This document shows, one piece after another, positions 12,606 through 24,323 of a DNA stretch of 64,000 nucleotides (positions are counted from its first letter, which is position 1; each line of letters starts with the position of its first letter). Location of the stretch: assembly GCA_033675265.1 (NCBI GenBank), contig JAUJYZ010000900.1, forward strand, positions 186,001 to 250,000, written 5' to 3'. The notes beneath the pieces were generated by a model. It had not been told where the DNA came from, ran no database searches, and saw only the letters and a program-made list of their open reading frames with translations. This DNA comes from Actinostola sp. cb2023 (taxonomy: Eukaryota > Cnidaria > Anthozoa > Actiniaria > Actinostolidae). The translations under genes and the position numbers were made by a program.

Positions 12606-12796
12606 TAGGGTAGGGTAGGGGTAGGGTAGGGTAGGGTAGGGTAGGGTAGGGGTAGGGTAGGGTAGGGTAGGGTAGGGTAGGGTAGGGTAGGGTAGGGTAG
12701 GGTAGGGTAGGGTAGGGTAGGGGTAGGGTAGGGTAGGGTAGGGTAGGGTAGGGTAGGGTAGGGTAGGGTAGGGTAGGGTAGGGTAGGGTAGGGTAG
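12606..12796. repeat. (GGGTA)n pentamer array at the inner end of the left arm
   Basis: About 38 units, mostly GGGTA with occasional GGGGTA. The complementary CCCTA array sits at the inner end of the right arm. With 2-nt loops between G-triplets this sequence is strongly predisposed to form G-quadruplexes. It is not the canonical metazoan TTAGGG telomere hexamer. The proline/tyrosine-rich open frames across it are artefacts of the repeat. Confidence 0.95.
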
Positions 12797-15600
12797 GTCA
12801 TAAGTCAGTGGCAATTTCACTTTATTGCGGTGCAATTGCTGGTCGGAAAACGGCAATTCCACCAAAACAACGGCAATCCCACCACGCATAAATTATCTTT
12901 ACCTTGGGTTGTGAAATTGCCGTTTTATGGTGCAATTGCCAATTTTCGGCTTGCAGACGATGCAATTGCCGTTTTCAAAAGACTTAGCTGTTTTTTTTCA
13001 TTTTTTTAAATTTTTTAATATCTTTCACCATTTGTTTTAGAGCAGGGTTTGGCTATATCAACGTTCTGTTAATGCTATTGGGTAGCACTTGGACAAATGT
13101 GTCCACTAATTTTGTGCATGGCCCCTGTGACCTCATAGTCAGGGAGTTATCTTACGTCAAACATGGCAGAAGGTCGACTTTGGACGAAGTTTAAGTCGAT
13201 TTTCTATTGGAAAATAGTCCGAATTTATTGAATATTATTCCATATTTGGATAGCCCTTCGACAGTAGCTGAACTTAGATGGAGTGATAGATGCAAATTAT
13301 TCATGAGGATGACTTAGAAATCCTCGATTGATTTTGACTAAGTATATGTCTATTTTTAAGGCCCTTCTTGACCGTTAAATGAAATTCTGATGCCACAGTT
13401 GTGTAGCCCTTGGTCAGTAGTGCTTATCCTACTACTCAGTTTGTTCAGTTAGTAAGTTAGATTTCGAGATATTTCACTCTGAAAAAGGGTCAAAAGTGGT
13501 TTTATCCAAAGTTTGAGCTTTCGTAGCTCAATGGATATTGATTTAACTTCTTTGCTCTTCCAGCATTATGATCACTGGTCGATGGTGTTAATTGTCAGTA
13601 AGGTAGAATTATTCAAAATATTCAAAGGATCAGTGTGCAAATGACCAGAACTTCTTCAAATGTTCACATCGAAAAAAAAGTGAAAAGACTAAGTGTAAGG
13701 GGTAATCTATGGGGATCAAATGTGTTGCATTTCAAACGTACTATGTAATGGTATGGTTAATTACTTCAAAAACTGTTAAATTTGGTAGATATATATAATA
13801 TCCACCTTACACTTGAATCAATCATTTTTTTGTCATCGTGAAAATGAAGGCCTGCCAATGGTCAGTACATACCATAAATATAGTCCACTTTCATTTAATA
13901 CTGAATATCTTACAGAATATTCATTCTTTTTTTTTTCATTTTTTGGTCACCAGAAGTGATGGTGACCATGTTTAGCACCCTATAGTCATAGAAGTCATAG
14001 AAGCTTATAAGCTACAAACTCTAAACTTCGGATATGTGATTCTGACATACTGCCCTACAATGGCTATTTATATCAGCTCCAGAAAGTATAAGGAAAGGAC
14101 GCAGGGTTAGCCCAAAGTCGGTACTTCGATCGAAAAAAAGTGGAAAAAAAGTTTGAGGTCGATTATATATAGGATAATCGATTACCCTGGAATGCGCACT
14201 ATGGTGGTTGGATAGACCACCGTCCATAGTCTTCCTAGTCGGAGGTTCAAAAGCGGAAAAGGCTTGGTTACCCAGGTACAGTGGACCAAAGTAGGTAAAA
14301 ATGGACTTTTGAACCTATCATAACTTTTTTTCTAGTAAGGTAATTTGAAATCTAATTGCATAGATGTATACCATGCATCGAGTAGAACAATTCTATCCGG
14401 ATAGGTCATGAATCGGGGGGGGGGGGGGGGGGGGGTACCCTAGGGTCGAAAAAGTACCCTCCACTTGAAAAAATAGAAATCGTTCCAATTTGAAAAATAT
14501 TGCCTCAATCCTGTGTGAGATCCATATACAATGTTGAGAGGGAGGGTCTACGTACCATGGCATCCACCGCTGACCCAAAGCTGTAAATGCGAATATTTTA
14601 TAGAGTTTACAAAATTGGCATATATATAAAATTGGGGATTTAACTTTTTCGATTTTTTTTTTTTGGAAGGCGTAGCCCTAATTAACATAAGGCATGTGTA
14701 GGAATATGATTAGAATAAATTAAATTTCAATGGTCGAAAACATTCAAATACAAATACGCATTGAAATTTTAATGAAATCTCTTGTTGCTCCAAGCATTTT
14801 AGAGAACTCGTGGATGTGCATTCATATGTGGAAGCACGACGTAATTGGTTGAAAATTGAAGGAGATACCGATTTTCAAAGTATGACTATTCGAACATCCA
14901 TATTAAATTCAGGTTTTGGAAATATCCACTTCTAAGACCGTTAGCGTACTCTCAGGACTTCGTGCTTTACCGTAGTGGTAAAAAAATTGGGATTCAAGCA
15001 ATATTTCGGGTAGAAAATAATTTTTAAATTTATAATTTTTTTGGACTTTTGACCAATTTCTTTAAAAAAATCATATCTGCTCAGAGTTTGCAGGGTAGTA
15101 GATCCCACTTACAGGTCAAGTGTGCACCATGATGGTGCACCCACATGCCAAGCTTGGTTGGCATATATTGAAATATCGTGACGTCATTGGCGAAAAACCG
15201 TCGAATTTTGACTTTTTTTTAAAATCGCGAGTTTTAACCAAGGAACTTCTAGATGATTGCAAGTGACGTAAGAATAACATGTCTACACCATATATTAAAG
15301 TCGCAAAGTTTCATTGAAATCCATAGCCGGAATAGTGAGTACAAGTTGACCTAAGTTCGAAAAGTCGAAATGGCAATTCCACCGCTACTTTTAACCTTTC
15401 ATTTTTCTCCATGATGCATTTCGATTTGCCGAAAGAGATATATACAAAAAATGATGCCTGTCATAGTTACAACAACACTACGTTAACAGATGTGGTAAAA
15501 AAAATAATTGAAATTTATTTCAGATTTTTGATTATCGACTGATTAAGCCAGATCGATAGGTTTAGCAAGGTATTCGGACCAGCGTTGGTGGGGGTAGTAA
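12797..15600. other. Interior of the TTAA element, no gene seen
   Basis: Non-coding AT-rich sequence. A short motif around GCAATTGCC/GGCAATT recurs at 12809-12980, again near 15371, and beyond this interval at 18056 and 18600. It may mark an older repeat. An uninterrupted run of about 21 G lies at 14415-14435. Confidence 0.5.
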
Positions 15601-17930
15601 AGGTGTGTGTGGGTGTTTTATGGGGGGGGGGGGGGGGGGGGGGGAGGAGGGGGAAGTTGATGTTTCCAGGGGGGGGGGGGGGGGGGGGGGGGGGTTTGGT
15701 GGAAGATGGCATTGGGATATGGGTACTGGGAGTGAGAGTGAATTTGTGGGGGGATGGAACGTAGAAGGAAGAGAAGAAAGGAGGGAAGAACTGGAGGTAT
15801 GTAGCTATGTAGGGTGACAAGTAGAGAAATGGATGATAAAGATGGAGAGAGGATATATATAGAGGTGGAATGTATGTAGATTAATAGTGACAAGTGGAGA
15901 AATGGATGATAGTAAGGAAAAGAGGAAAGATGGAAGTGGAGTGTATGTGGATGAATAGGTTGAGAGGCAGATAGTAGAAAGGTGGAGAAGATATAGGGAA
16001 GTGGAATGTATGTGGATTAATAGTGACAAGTGGGGAAATGGACGATGGAAAAAAGTAAAGAAAAAAGAAGTGGGAAGTATGTAGATAAATAGTGGAAGTG
16101 GAAGTGGAGGACTGGATGATTGAATGGATGATTAAAGCTGGATGATGGAGAAGGGGAAATGAGAGGAATGTAAGTTATGTTGAATCCACAGGGATCCAAG
16201 GGGGGGTGGAAATCCAAGGGGGGGGGGGGGGGGAGGAATTTTCTCAATGGAAAAAGGGTGGAATGGGGGTGGTGGGGGATTATGGGGGATCCAAGCTAAT
16301 GTGATTGTCAGTTTAAAACTGTGAGTTTATAAAGCAAGAAGTGGGGGGGCAAGGGTCAAACGGAAATGTGGTACGATAGGGATCAACAAACGTAAATGTT
16401 AAAAGCCTACATTGTGATGGGAGGACGTGCCGACGACCTTAAGATAGTGACACATAATATATGGACGTATGTCGGTAGGATTATAAAAAAGGTGTAGGGA
16501 ATTATATAAGAAAAGAGGTAAAGAAACGTGTGAACTGATGGGCATAATAGGAGAAAAGGATGGGGCTATTATAGGAATTGAAAATACTATAGGAGTGTAT
16601 GTGATAAGAAAAGGTTCGGGTCGGTAATGTACCCGTTATGCTATATACATTGTAACAGTGTACTAGAAGTAAATAAAATTGATATGAATTGAACATGGAA
16701 GAATAAGACTAGCATAAATGCTGTGAGCGCGTTTGTAAACTAAGGCATTCAGATACATGGATTGGAATGTGTATAGTGATGATAGCGCTTGGTATGTGAA
16801 GAGATAAGGCGTTAGACGCGCTAAAAGTAGCGTGCGAAGTGAAATATAGTCAAAAATGTGTTGGTGAATAATGGAGAAGCCAAGCTAGAAATGGGGTAAA
16901 ATATGAAATAAGTGATGCTTGAAAGGCAGCGTTGGGGGGTGGAAGGGAAGCTGCAGGGTTTTAAAAGGTGGTATATACAATGAGGGAGATGTGAGCTCAC
17001 AATCCAAGGGGGGTTAGAGAGTGGGAGCCTCTGTCCAGTGCCCACTGGGACTCTAATCTTCAGGGGTTTAGAAGTCCCAGCGTGATTCAAAGATCAAGAC
17101 GTTTCATACTTGACAGGCCTGCAAGCTACACCCTACGCCATGGCAAAGAACAGAGGGGGAAGGGGAATCGAGAACGCTGATGTGCTGGCGTGCCGGGCGG
17201 GAAAGCAGGCGAGACCATAGACCTAGGGGAGGAAATATGGAAGCGGTGCAATGCGCGGTGGTTATGATGCTGTGGATATTAATTTAGTACCTTTAGATCG
17301 AGCGAGGATTTTTAGAGTGCATCGAATTGACGTCTGTTAAGCACTTGTGTTCCTTGGTGAGATGCTATCAGAAGTGGTAGAATGGTGTGTGGCCGTTCTT
17401 TATATAGGAAGGACTGGGGAGAGTTGTGGGGTTTCCTGTGGGTGACGTATTGGGGTTAACGAGGGCGTGTGGGGGGCGGGGTTTGAAGGAAGAGGATAGG
17501 GATGAAAGTGTGTAGCTATGTAGGGTGACAAGTAGAGAAATCGACGATAGAGATAAAGAGAGGATATATAGAAGTGAGAAGTGGAATGTATGTAGAAAAA
17601 TAGTTGCAAGTGGAGAAATGGATGATAGCGAAGAAAAGAAGAAAGATGGAAGTGGAGTGTATGTGGATAAATAGTGTGACAGGTTGTGAGACAGATATTA
17701 AACAAGTAGAGAAGATAGAGGGAAGTGGAATTTATGTAGGTTAATAGTGACAAGTGGAGAAATGGATGATGGGGAAGAAGAGAAGAAAAATTGAAGTGGG
17801 ATGTATGTAGATAAATAGTGCAAGTGGAGGAATGGATTATTGAATGGATGATTTAAACTGGATGATAGAGGAGGGAAAAAAAAAAAAAAAAAAAAAAGGG
17901 GGAAATGTAAGTTATGTTGAAACCATAGAG
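15600..17930. repeat. Purine-rich low-complexity tract with poly-G runs and degenerate repeats
   Basis: Long G runs lie at 15622-15644, 15669-15694 and 16218-16233. A unit containing GTGACAAGTGGAGAAATGG recurs near 15816, 15889, 16023, 17525 and 17746 with GATGATA and GGAATGTATGTGGAT around it, so the tract is a diverged minisatellite-like array. It ends with a poly-A run at about 17877-17897. Open frames here encode only low-complexity Gly or Pro/Ser/His stretches. Confidence 0.7.
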
Positions 17931-18644
17931 TGGCAAGTTGAAAAAATGAAAAATATCCATGAAAAAATGCTACGTTTCAAGACGCATATCATACTAGAAA
18001 ACTAAGGTCTAGCTATTTTAAATCATGGAGAAAAACGCCTTAGAAAAAATCCATGGTGGAATTGCCGTTCCCAAAAATGGGATTTTTTCGATTTCTCCAT
18101 GACGTATTGCTCTGATCAGGTCAAACTATAGCTTGTTGGAAAGGCCTTTTCTTAATGAACATCACAGTCCTTACCAGTTCGAAATTAGATGAATCCTTGA
18201 TTTTATATTAAGGTTTTAATAAAAACGATAAAGTTGAGATTCCATCAAAAAATGAATGTCTATGAGGATATACACTAACCCCTAGAACCTTTCCACTGAC
18301 CCTGGTTATAAATTTTCTATTGCAGGGTTTAACTGAAACTCTACTATATGATAGAGGAAGGATAGATGTACAAGTTCTGCCTACTAACTTTTCGATTGAC
18401 CCAATAGGAGAGCCAGGGTTAAAGGTCAAAGTTGACCCCAAAAAAAGTCAAAATGACTTTTTCGAGAAGGGATAACTCCTTGGGGTTTTGACCGATTGAC
18501 TTCATATTCTACCCTAGGATACTACATCTCAAAAGGAAGATTTTGATCAATAACAATTCTAAAAAGTTTAGGAATTTCAGGTATTTTGCAAGTCAAAGGT
18601 GGAGTTGCCGGTAAAACCGGCAATTTCACCGTAGTCTTATGATT

Positions 18645-18795
18645 AGGGGTAGGGTAGCATAGGGTAAGGTAGGGTAGGGTAAGATAGGGTAGGGTAGCAT
18701 AGGGTAGGGTAGGGTAACATAGGGTATGGTAGGGTAGGGTAGCATAGGGTAAGGTAGGGTAGGGTAAGCTAGGGTAGGGTAGGGTAGGGTATGTA
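18645..18795. repeat. Variant TAGGG/AGCATAGGG array
   Basis: A degenerate version of the pentamer array, with AGCATAGGGTA and AAGGTAGGG variants. It lies in the same orientation as the left-arm array and faces the long CCCTA array 1 kb downstream. Confidence 0.85.
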
Positions 18796-19595
18796 TTTTT
18801 TTCATCTGACCGGTGTCCAGTGAGTAAAATAAAATGTTTTGTTTTCTGTTCAATCGCAGACTTTCACGGTTGAATGTGAGTCTCTCTACTAGCATTCATC
18901 AGTTCAATACTTTCATGGTTGTTAACCTGAAGAAGGTTAGTCTGGCTAGCCGAAATATATAGCTACCAAAAAAATATACGTTCTATTGGTCTTTGCTGAG
19001 TCCTTGGACTACTTGCTTCTTGATTATATTGGTTTTTTTTTGTGCGCAATTACGTCACATTACAATTGTTCGGACGGTGCGCCTCTAACGCTGCACCCAC
19101 TCTTGAAGAACATTCTAGCTGAATTCGTCTTTGATTTTGATCGACAGATGAAAATGATATATAGCGATTTTTATACTTGTATTTCATATTTTATTTTATA
19201 TTTTATTTTCAAAAATCATATAAATCCGAGCAGCTCTACTTAATTATACATGTACAGTCAACTCTCACCTTGCGGACACCCCGGTATTATGGACAGTTCG
19301 CTTTTTCGAGGATCGGAGACCCAGGGGAGGGATCACTCCTAAAATTGGACAAAATTGACAACCCATTCAAAAGGCGGGCACAACAGAAAGCCAGATATTT
19401 TAGGATATCGGCATGGAAAATGTTCAGGCGCTTCTGCAAACCTTGATTCCTCGTCTCTAATGCGGGTACGTTATCTCTTCTTCTTCCTCTTCGTCTTTTT
19501 CTCGCTCAGCCATCCCGGCTTTTTATGTTTCTTTATACATGAGGTGCAAATTGCTAGGCAAATTATAAACTACGAAAGTCTCTAGCCTACCCTAA

Positions 19596-19812
19596 CCTTG
19601 CCCGCCTTCAGGCTCTTATTTGTGTTTCTTTTTGGGGAGGGAGGGGAGGGGAAGAGGGAGGGAAGGAGGGGGAATGGGGAGAGAAGAGAGGGGATTGGGG
19701 AGAGGAAGGGGCTCAATCTCCTTCTTTTACCCAATCCCCTCTCTTCTCTCCCCAGTCTCCCTCCCTCTTCCCCCCACTAAAAAAACAGAAATGAGAGCCT
19801 GAAGGCAGGCTA
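19596..19812. mobile_element. About 210-bp near-perfect hairpin element
   Basis: TGCCCGCCTTCAGGCTCTTA on the left pairs with GAGCCTGAAGGCAGGC on the right. Internally a purine-rich half (GGGGAGAGAAGAGAGGGG) faces a pyrimidine half (CCCCTCTCTTCTCTCCCC). It is a foldback MITE or a hairpin-forming repeat next to the CCCTA array. Confidence 0.6.
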
Positions 19813-20203
19813 CCCCTACCCTAGCCTAGCCTACCCTAGCCTAGCCTACCCTACCCTACCCTACCCTACCCTACCCTACCCTACCCTACCCTACCCTACC
19901 CTACCCTACCCTACCCTACCCTACCCTACCCTACCCTACCCTACCCTACCCTACCCTACCCTACCCCCTACCCTACCCTACCCTACCCTACCCTACCCTA
20001 CCCTACCCTACCCTACCCTACCCTACCCTACCCTACCCTACCCTACCCTACCCTACCCTACCCTACCCCCTACCCTACCCTACCCCCTACCCTACCCTAC
20101 CCTACCCTACCCTACCCTACCCTACCCTACCCCTACCCTACCCCTACCCTACCCTACCCTACCCTACCCTACCCTACCCTACCCTACCCTACCCTACCCT
20201 AGA
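19812..20203. repeat. (CCCTA)n pentamer array at the inner end of the right arm
   Basis: About 75 units, mostly CCCTA with CCCCTA and CTAGCCTA variants. It is the inverted partner of the 12606-12796 array and roughly twice as long. Confidence 0.95.
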
Positions 20204-20579
20204 TCTGCCTCTGAAGTCGATTTTGTTAATTCAAAGTTTCATTTGATTCCCATTTGCATTTGTTTTCCCTTTGTTAGACTGAGCAACAACTACACCTTGT
20301 ACTCCAGCCACTTCTAAACACCTACCAACGGCTAAAAATGATCCTAAATGATGATAAACTATCTCACGAGTACATAAATATAGAAAAATTAATTATATAT
20401 ATTCATACACAAGACAACATATTCTTAATTAGAGTTGAATTTTAAAACGAAAACGATACCCAGACTTTTTATATATTTTATAGCGAAATGACCCTCTACC
20501 ACCCTCACTGGTACAAGAGGAGAGGGGGACTGGGAACGAATGATCTCATTGTAAACACGGAACCCGGCTAAGAATTGCC

Positions 20580-20878
20580 CTATACCATTATGACGTAACG
20601 GCTTATTTATGAGGGGGACAGAATCGTGAAGAACAATAGAAATTTGAACTAAATCTGCTCTGCTGAGGTTCGCTTGATTTCAAATTGGCTAGTTTCCAGA
20701 TATTATATTCATCGATACTTTTCCCACAATATTTACTGTGTTTGGTGACTTTTATCGCTTTCAGACCGTCTGTAAAATACATTTATTTGGGAAATCCTTT
20801 GTGTTGTTGCTGTTTTGTCCCCCTCTAGCGACCATGATCCTTATTAAACAATAGATTGTTTTGATTTGACGTCATAGT
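20580..20878. mobile_element. MITE nested in the right arm of the TTAA element
   Basis: TACCATTATGACGT on the left and ACGTCATAGTGGTA on the right are imperfect inverted repeats. The left arm is continuous at the equivalent site (near 12236), so this sequence inserted after the arms formed. No coding sequence is seen. Confidence 0.6.
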
Positions 20879-22023
20879 GGTACTGAGTTGTTTCCTCACT
20901 CGATTGATTGAATTCTTTAGCTCCATTCTCGATTGCTGTTTGATAAATGTATAACTGGTTCTCTGTAGACGCCTCTTTGCACTAAAGATTCGCACACAAT
21001 GGAATTTACAAGAACATCAGAAGCCATGAAAACACTGTTACGATCTGGACTGATCGTTGAATATGAATTTACGTACAATGGCCGCCACTTGATTCCCTAA
21101 CCTTGGAGGTCACGTTATAGACGATTCAGAAGGACTTACTATGACTACCAAGCTCTGGTTAAGCCTATTCAGGTATTTAGTTTTGTTGTTAGTTCGAACA
21201 ATCGAAATCTGACAGAAGTTCGATTTGGGCATTTTCCCCAAAGTTTGAATGCTTGCGATTTTTGCAAAAATGCTATGCAGAAATATTTTATTGGCGTTTT
21301 GCATTGATAAACATTAGTACTTTATCCACACATAGTAAGATAGTTTGAATCAGGTGCCACGATTTTGAAAAAAGCCCTCAAAGTTGGGGTGGTTTGGGTT
21401 TATGAATACAACGCGTGCATGAGGGTCCATATTCTTCCTGATTCCGTTATAATGTGAGATGCAATTTCTTAAAACCAAATTGCCGAAGAAACTAGAAGGA
21501 TATATCTACACACCCATGCAAAAAGTATTGCATTTAATCTCGAATTAGCTTTATGCGGTAGTTGCAAAATCTTGTCATTTTACAGTCTGCTGGACTTCGA
21601 AATTGCCATGAGCAGCGCGATAATTAAAAAAAAATCTAAAAAAATAATTAAATGATTTTCAAAGAAACCAAATCGATATTAGTGATTCCTTATGTCAGGC
21701 CTTCAAAAGACAGGAGTATAAGAGAAATTCATTTTTGATCGTAAAAATGATGGGCGTGTTTTACGGAGACACCCACTTAAATGCCAAATTTGTGCCTACA
21801 GCTATACACTAGGTTCTTACACACAGGTTTTTACTGTATGACAAAACATATGAATACATGGATATTTTTATTTGTAATGTTATATATATTAGACAATCAC
21901 AATAATGATGTTTTACAAACTTTGTAATTCCATTATTCTTCAGTTATATTGAGTGTATGGTTATATTTCATAGAAAAGTTACATTGTATATTATTGCTTG
22001 TTCATTAAGTAAATAATAATATA

Positions 22024-22292
22024 CAGCTATTTCAAAAAAGGTTGGTGAAGGTTTCGTTGCATCTTGCATCCCAAGCCCAAAATGCACTATTGGGCGATGT
22101 GAATGGAATCAGCGAAAGATCACAACAATGTGAACTCTGGGAATTTTCCCAAACTTTGTCTTCACAATATGGAGCCGGCATATTTTCTTCTGTATGTGCA
22201 TGCCGACATTATTTACATATGATCCACAATACATTTTGGGTTTGGTATGCAAGATGCAACAAAACCTTCACCAACCTTTTTTGAAATAGCTG
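22024..22292. mobile_element. 269-bp MITE related to the 5-kb foldback
   Basis: The TIR CAGCTATTTCAAAAAAGG is repeated inverted at the right end, and pairing continues about 45 bp through GGTTGGTGAAGG and GCATCTTGCAT. TA flanks both ends (22022-22023 and 22293-22294). Its interior matches, inverted, sequences just inside both ends of the 6.15-11.13 kb foldback (near 6200-6290 and 11000-11090), so it looks like an internally deleted derivative. Confidence 0.8.
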
Positions 22293-22656
22293 TATACCCT
22301 ATACTCACTCTTACATAATAATGTTCACTAATAATATAAATAAACAATATTACAGTGTTCTCGCCAGAAGTTTTGATAGTGGGGTCATGGGGCCCCTCCC
22401 CCCTCAAAAACAGGGTCCCTCCAAGCAAATGTCTGGGACAATGTACTAGTTCGATAAGTTGAATTTCCCACGGTAAATTCATTTGTTAACAATATCTGTA
22501 GTATGCTAGTTGGTTTCTACTGTCTAAGACAATATTATTAGACTCGTACTCGTTCTCGTTTTCTATGGGTTCAAATAGTCAACTCGATGCTATGCATACA
22601 CATTCAATTATTTTATTGAGTATTGACTCATAGAAAACTCGAACTCAGTCTAATTA

Positions 22657-22685
22657 CTCGGGCCTATCCACAGGAAGCCCGAGTT
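22657..22685 (+). repeat. Helentron-like 5' terminal hairpin
   Basis: ACTCGGGC and GCCCGAGT are separated by 13 bases. The same arm recurs at the element's 3' end. Confidence 0.6.
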
Positions 22686-22886
22686 ATAAATTGGGCTTTC
22701 TTTTTCTTCGTCGGTCACAAAATGGACAAATCGTCATGACAGCGCATGCGCTCGGTCGTATATCGCAGGCTCATATCGCAGGCTCATACGAGACGTGCAC
22801 GTTTGACTCATTCGAAGAAGGAATACTTCTGTGCCTGTGGCGGAGTCGTTTGAAAAAGTTCGATATTCCTCTTTCGGACAAAGCTC

Positions 22887-23300
22887 ATGACATCGTCGAT
22901 AACTGAGATGATATATCGCTTGCTGTTAGACACGCTCTTCTCACTTACAAATGCACACGCTGTTCGTGGTAGGCCCACACTAAAAGAAGACGAGCGTTTT
23001 CGAAACGGGTCGGTCCACGAACTCAAAGAGCTACAAATCAATACAAATGAGCTACAAAATAACATAAATATGAACATTATGAACTCAAATAAGAACTCAT
23101 CTGAGAACTGCATAGCTATGCACAGTGTATTACACAACACGAAGCCTGATGAACTGAAGTTTGACGACAAAAAGCAAACAGATATCTTGAAGAAAGGTGA
23201 GAACTTCAAAGCGGCCATGATAGAATCGTACGAACTACATAACTTAAAGCTAGTACTGAATCAATATTACAAGATTGTCAACAACAGCTTACTATTGTAG
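22887..23300 (+). CDS. Helentron-associated ORF, unknown function
   Basis: A 137-residue frame, polar and Asn-rich (NELQNNINMNIMNSNKN). It begins about 0.2 kb inside the left end of the Helentron-like element and ends 12 bases before the 2A/cysteine-peptidase frame. No domain is recognised. It may be the 5' part of the same ancestral protein, split by a stop codon and a frame change, or upstream leader sequence. The short derivative at 35.7 kb has an Asn/Lys/Asp-rich frame (35888-36085) at a comparable position, which supports shared ancestry but not function. Confidence 0.4.
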   Translation: MTSSITEMIYRLLLDTLFSLTNAHAVRGRPTLKEDERFRNGSVHELKELQINTNELQNNINMNIMNSNKNSSENCIAMHSVLHNTKPDELKFDDKKQTDILKKGENFKAAMIESYELHNLKLVLNQYYKIVNNSLLL

Positions 23301-23312
23301 AGACGAAATCAA

Positions 23313-24098
23313 ATGTTCGCATCCAGGCTAACCTTTGTAGTGAAAAGTGTTCATGATGACTCGTCAATTAATGAAATAAATGAGTTTAGATCTCGACGTG
23401 CAATGTTTGTTTCTTGTATTGAAAAAACTGTGCCAGCATCGTCACAGATTCATCATATTGTCAATAATATACGTATTGCTCGACGTGACTGCTATAGACC
23501 TATTCCCAGTACTATAAAAAGACAGTCTTTTAGAAAGATCACTTACCGCTCTATTCATATTGTCTCCAAAAGAAGAAAGAAAAAGGCTTTACAACGAGTT
23601 TTGAAGGAGCCAAATCTACAATCAATGGGTTTTATAGATGAAAACTGTTCTTCAAAGTCCACTACATATAAAAGTCTTAGTCACAGAAGAAATTTCTGTC
23701 AGTCTGCATTGAGAACAGATATAGAAAAGAATCCTGGTCCTACTCTACTTATTGATCCAAACAAAACAATAAGAGCACCTTATAGTCAAGGCAATATTTT
23801 AGTATTTGGTCGAAATGCTGGACAACAATGTGTTGCAATGAGTTTGTGTTCTTTGATATACAATAAAAGACAACCAACAACCTCCCAGAGTGACCTGGTG
23901 CAAATAATGAATATTGGGAATGAGTTGTATACAAGCTTATCTCAATCAGCTGGACAGTCATTTTTGATGATGACAGAATTACCAACAATGCTCACAGTAT
24001 ATGATACAGACTATCAATTTGAATACAGCGAAAGCTACACTGGTAATGTACATGGTGACAGAGCAATAAATATTGAGGGTTATACTACTGCATGCCCA
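23313..24098 (+). pseudogene. 2A-like peptide fused to a cysteine-peptidase-like domain (Helentron protein, interrupted)
   Basis: The frame starts at Met 23313. A basic N-terminal region (KRRKKKALQR near residues 86-96) leads to DIEKNPGP at residues 136-143, the consensus of 2A ribosome-skipping peptides, predicting separation between Gly142 and Pro143 (about 23738/23739). Next comes a domain starting near residue 160 with GQQCVAMSLCSLIYN, where Cys173 is a candidate nucleophile, and LVQIMNIGNELYTSLS. This resembles the OTU/C76-like peptidase regions encoded by animal Helentron-type and related repeats. The frame is cut at 24098 by a Gypsy insertion, and the homologous continuation (FILTIGSIAV) lies at 29880-29975. 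Across the repaired junction the frames differ by one base, so the protein was already broken or is otherwise damaged. Confidence 0.6.
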
Positions 24099-24249
24099 TG
24101 TGAAGGTTGTGTGACGTTACACGTCACGCACCATATATGGAGACTGACCATGACCTTGGCCTGGTGGCCAAATAGCGAGTTGTTGTGAAATATCGAAGGC
24201 TGAGTTTATATGTGTAAACAGCGATATTAAACACGGTTAAATCTTCACA
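24099..24249 (+). repeat. 5' LTR of the Gypsy element
   Basis: 151 bp, TG...CA ends. It contains TATATGTG and ATATTAAAC elements that may serve promoter or polyadenylation roles, though this is not shown. Confidence 0.95.
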
Positions 24250-24250
24250 T

Positions 24251-24268
24251 TGGTGGCAGCGATTTGGG
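24251..24268 (+). promoter_or_regulatory. tRNA primer-binding site
   Basis: TGGTGGCAGCGATTTGGG starts two bases after the 5' LTR, at the position where minus-strand priming occurs. The tRNA species was not assigned. Confidence 0.6.
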
Positions 24269-24323
24269 CTACGAACTCTAGCTGAGAAGTAAGCGAATAT
24301 TGGCAGAATATTGGCAGAAAAAC

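Larger units (their letters stand above)
11335..21776. mobile_element. 10.4-kb inverted-repeat element flanked by TTAA
   Basis: GTGGGTGTCTCCGTAAAAC at 11335 pairs with its complement ending at 21776. TTAA lies immediately outside both (11331-11334 and 21777-21780), which is the duplication piggyBac-type enzymes make. The arms run about 1.27 kb on the left and 1.57 kb on the right. They match through landmarks such as CCACCCCAACTTTGAGGGC (11729) and the block before AGATCTAGGG (12600), paired with CCCTAGATCTGCC (20200). A short open frame is shared by both arms (11807-12001 plus, 21110-21304 minus), most likely by descent from the duplication. The interior has no transposase. Confidence 0.75.

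Noticed and set aside
12490..12889. Two overlapping Pro/Tyr-rich open frames of about 100 residues
   Set aside because: They are translations of the GGGTA pentamer array, which stays open in several frames.
12606..20203. Idea that the pentamer arrays are telomeric DNA
   Set aside because: The unit is GGGTA, not TTAGGG, and the arrays sit inside a transposon-like inverted repeat facing each other.
11331..21780. Firm assignment of the 10.4-kb element to piggyBac
   Set aside because: Only the TTAA flanks support it; the ends do not start with the usual CCC and no transposase is present.
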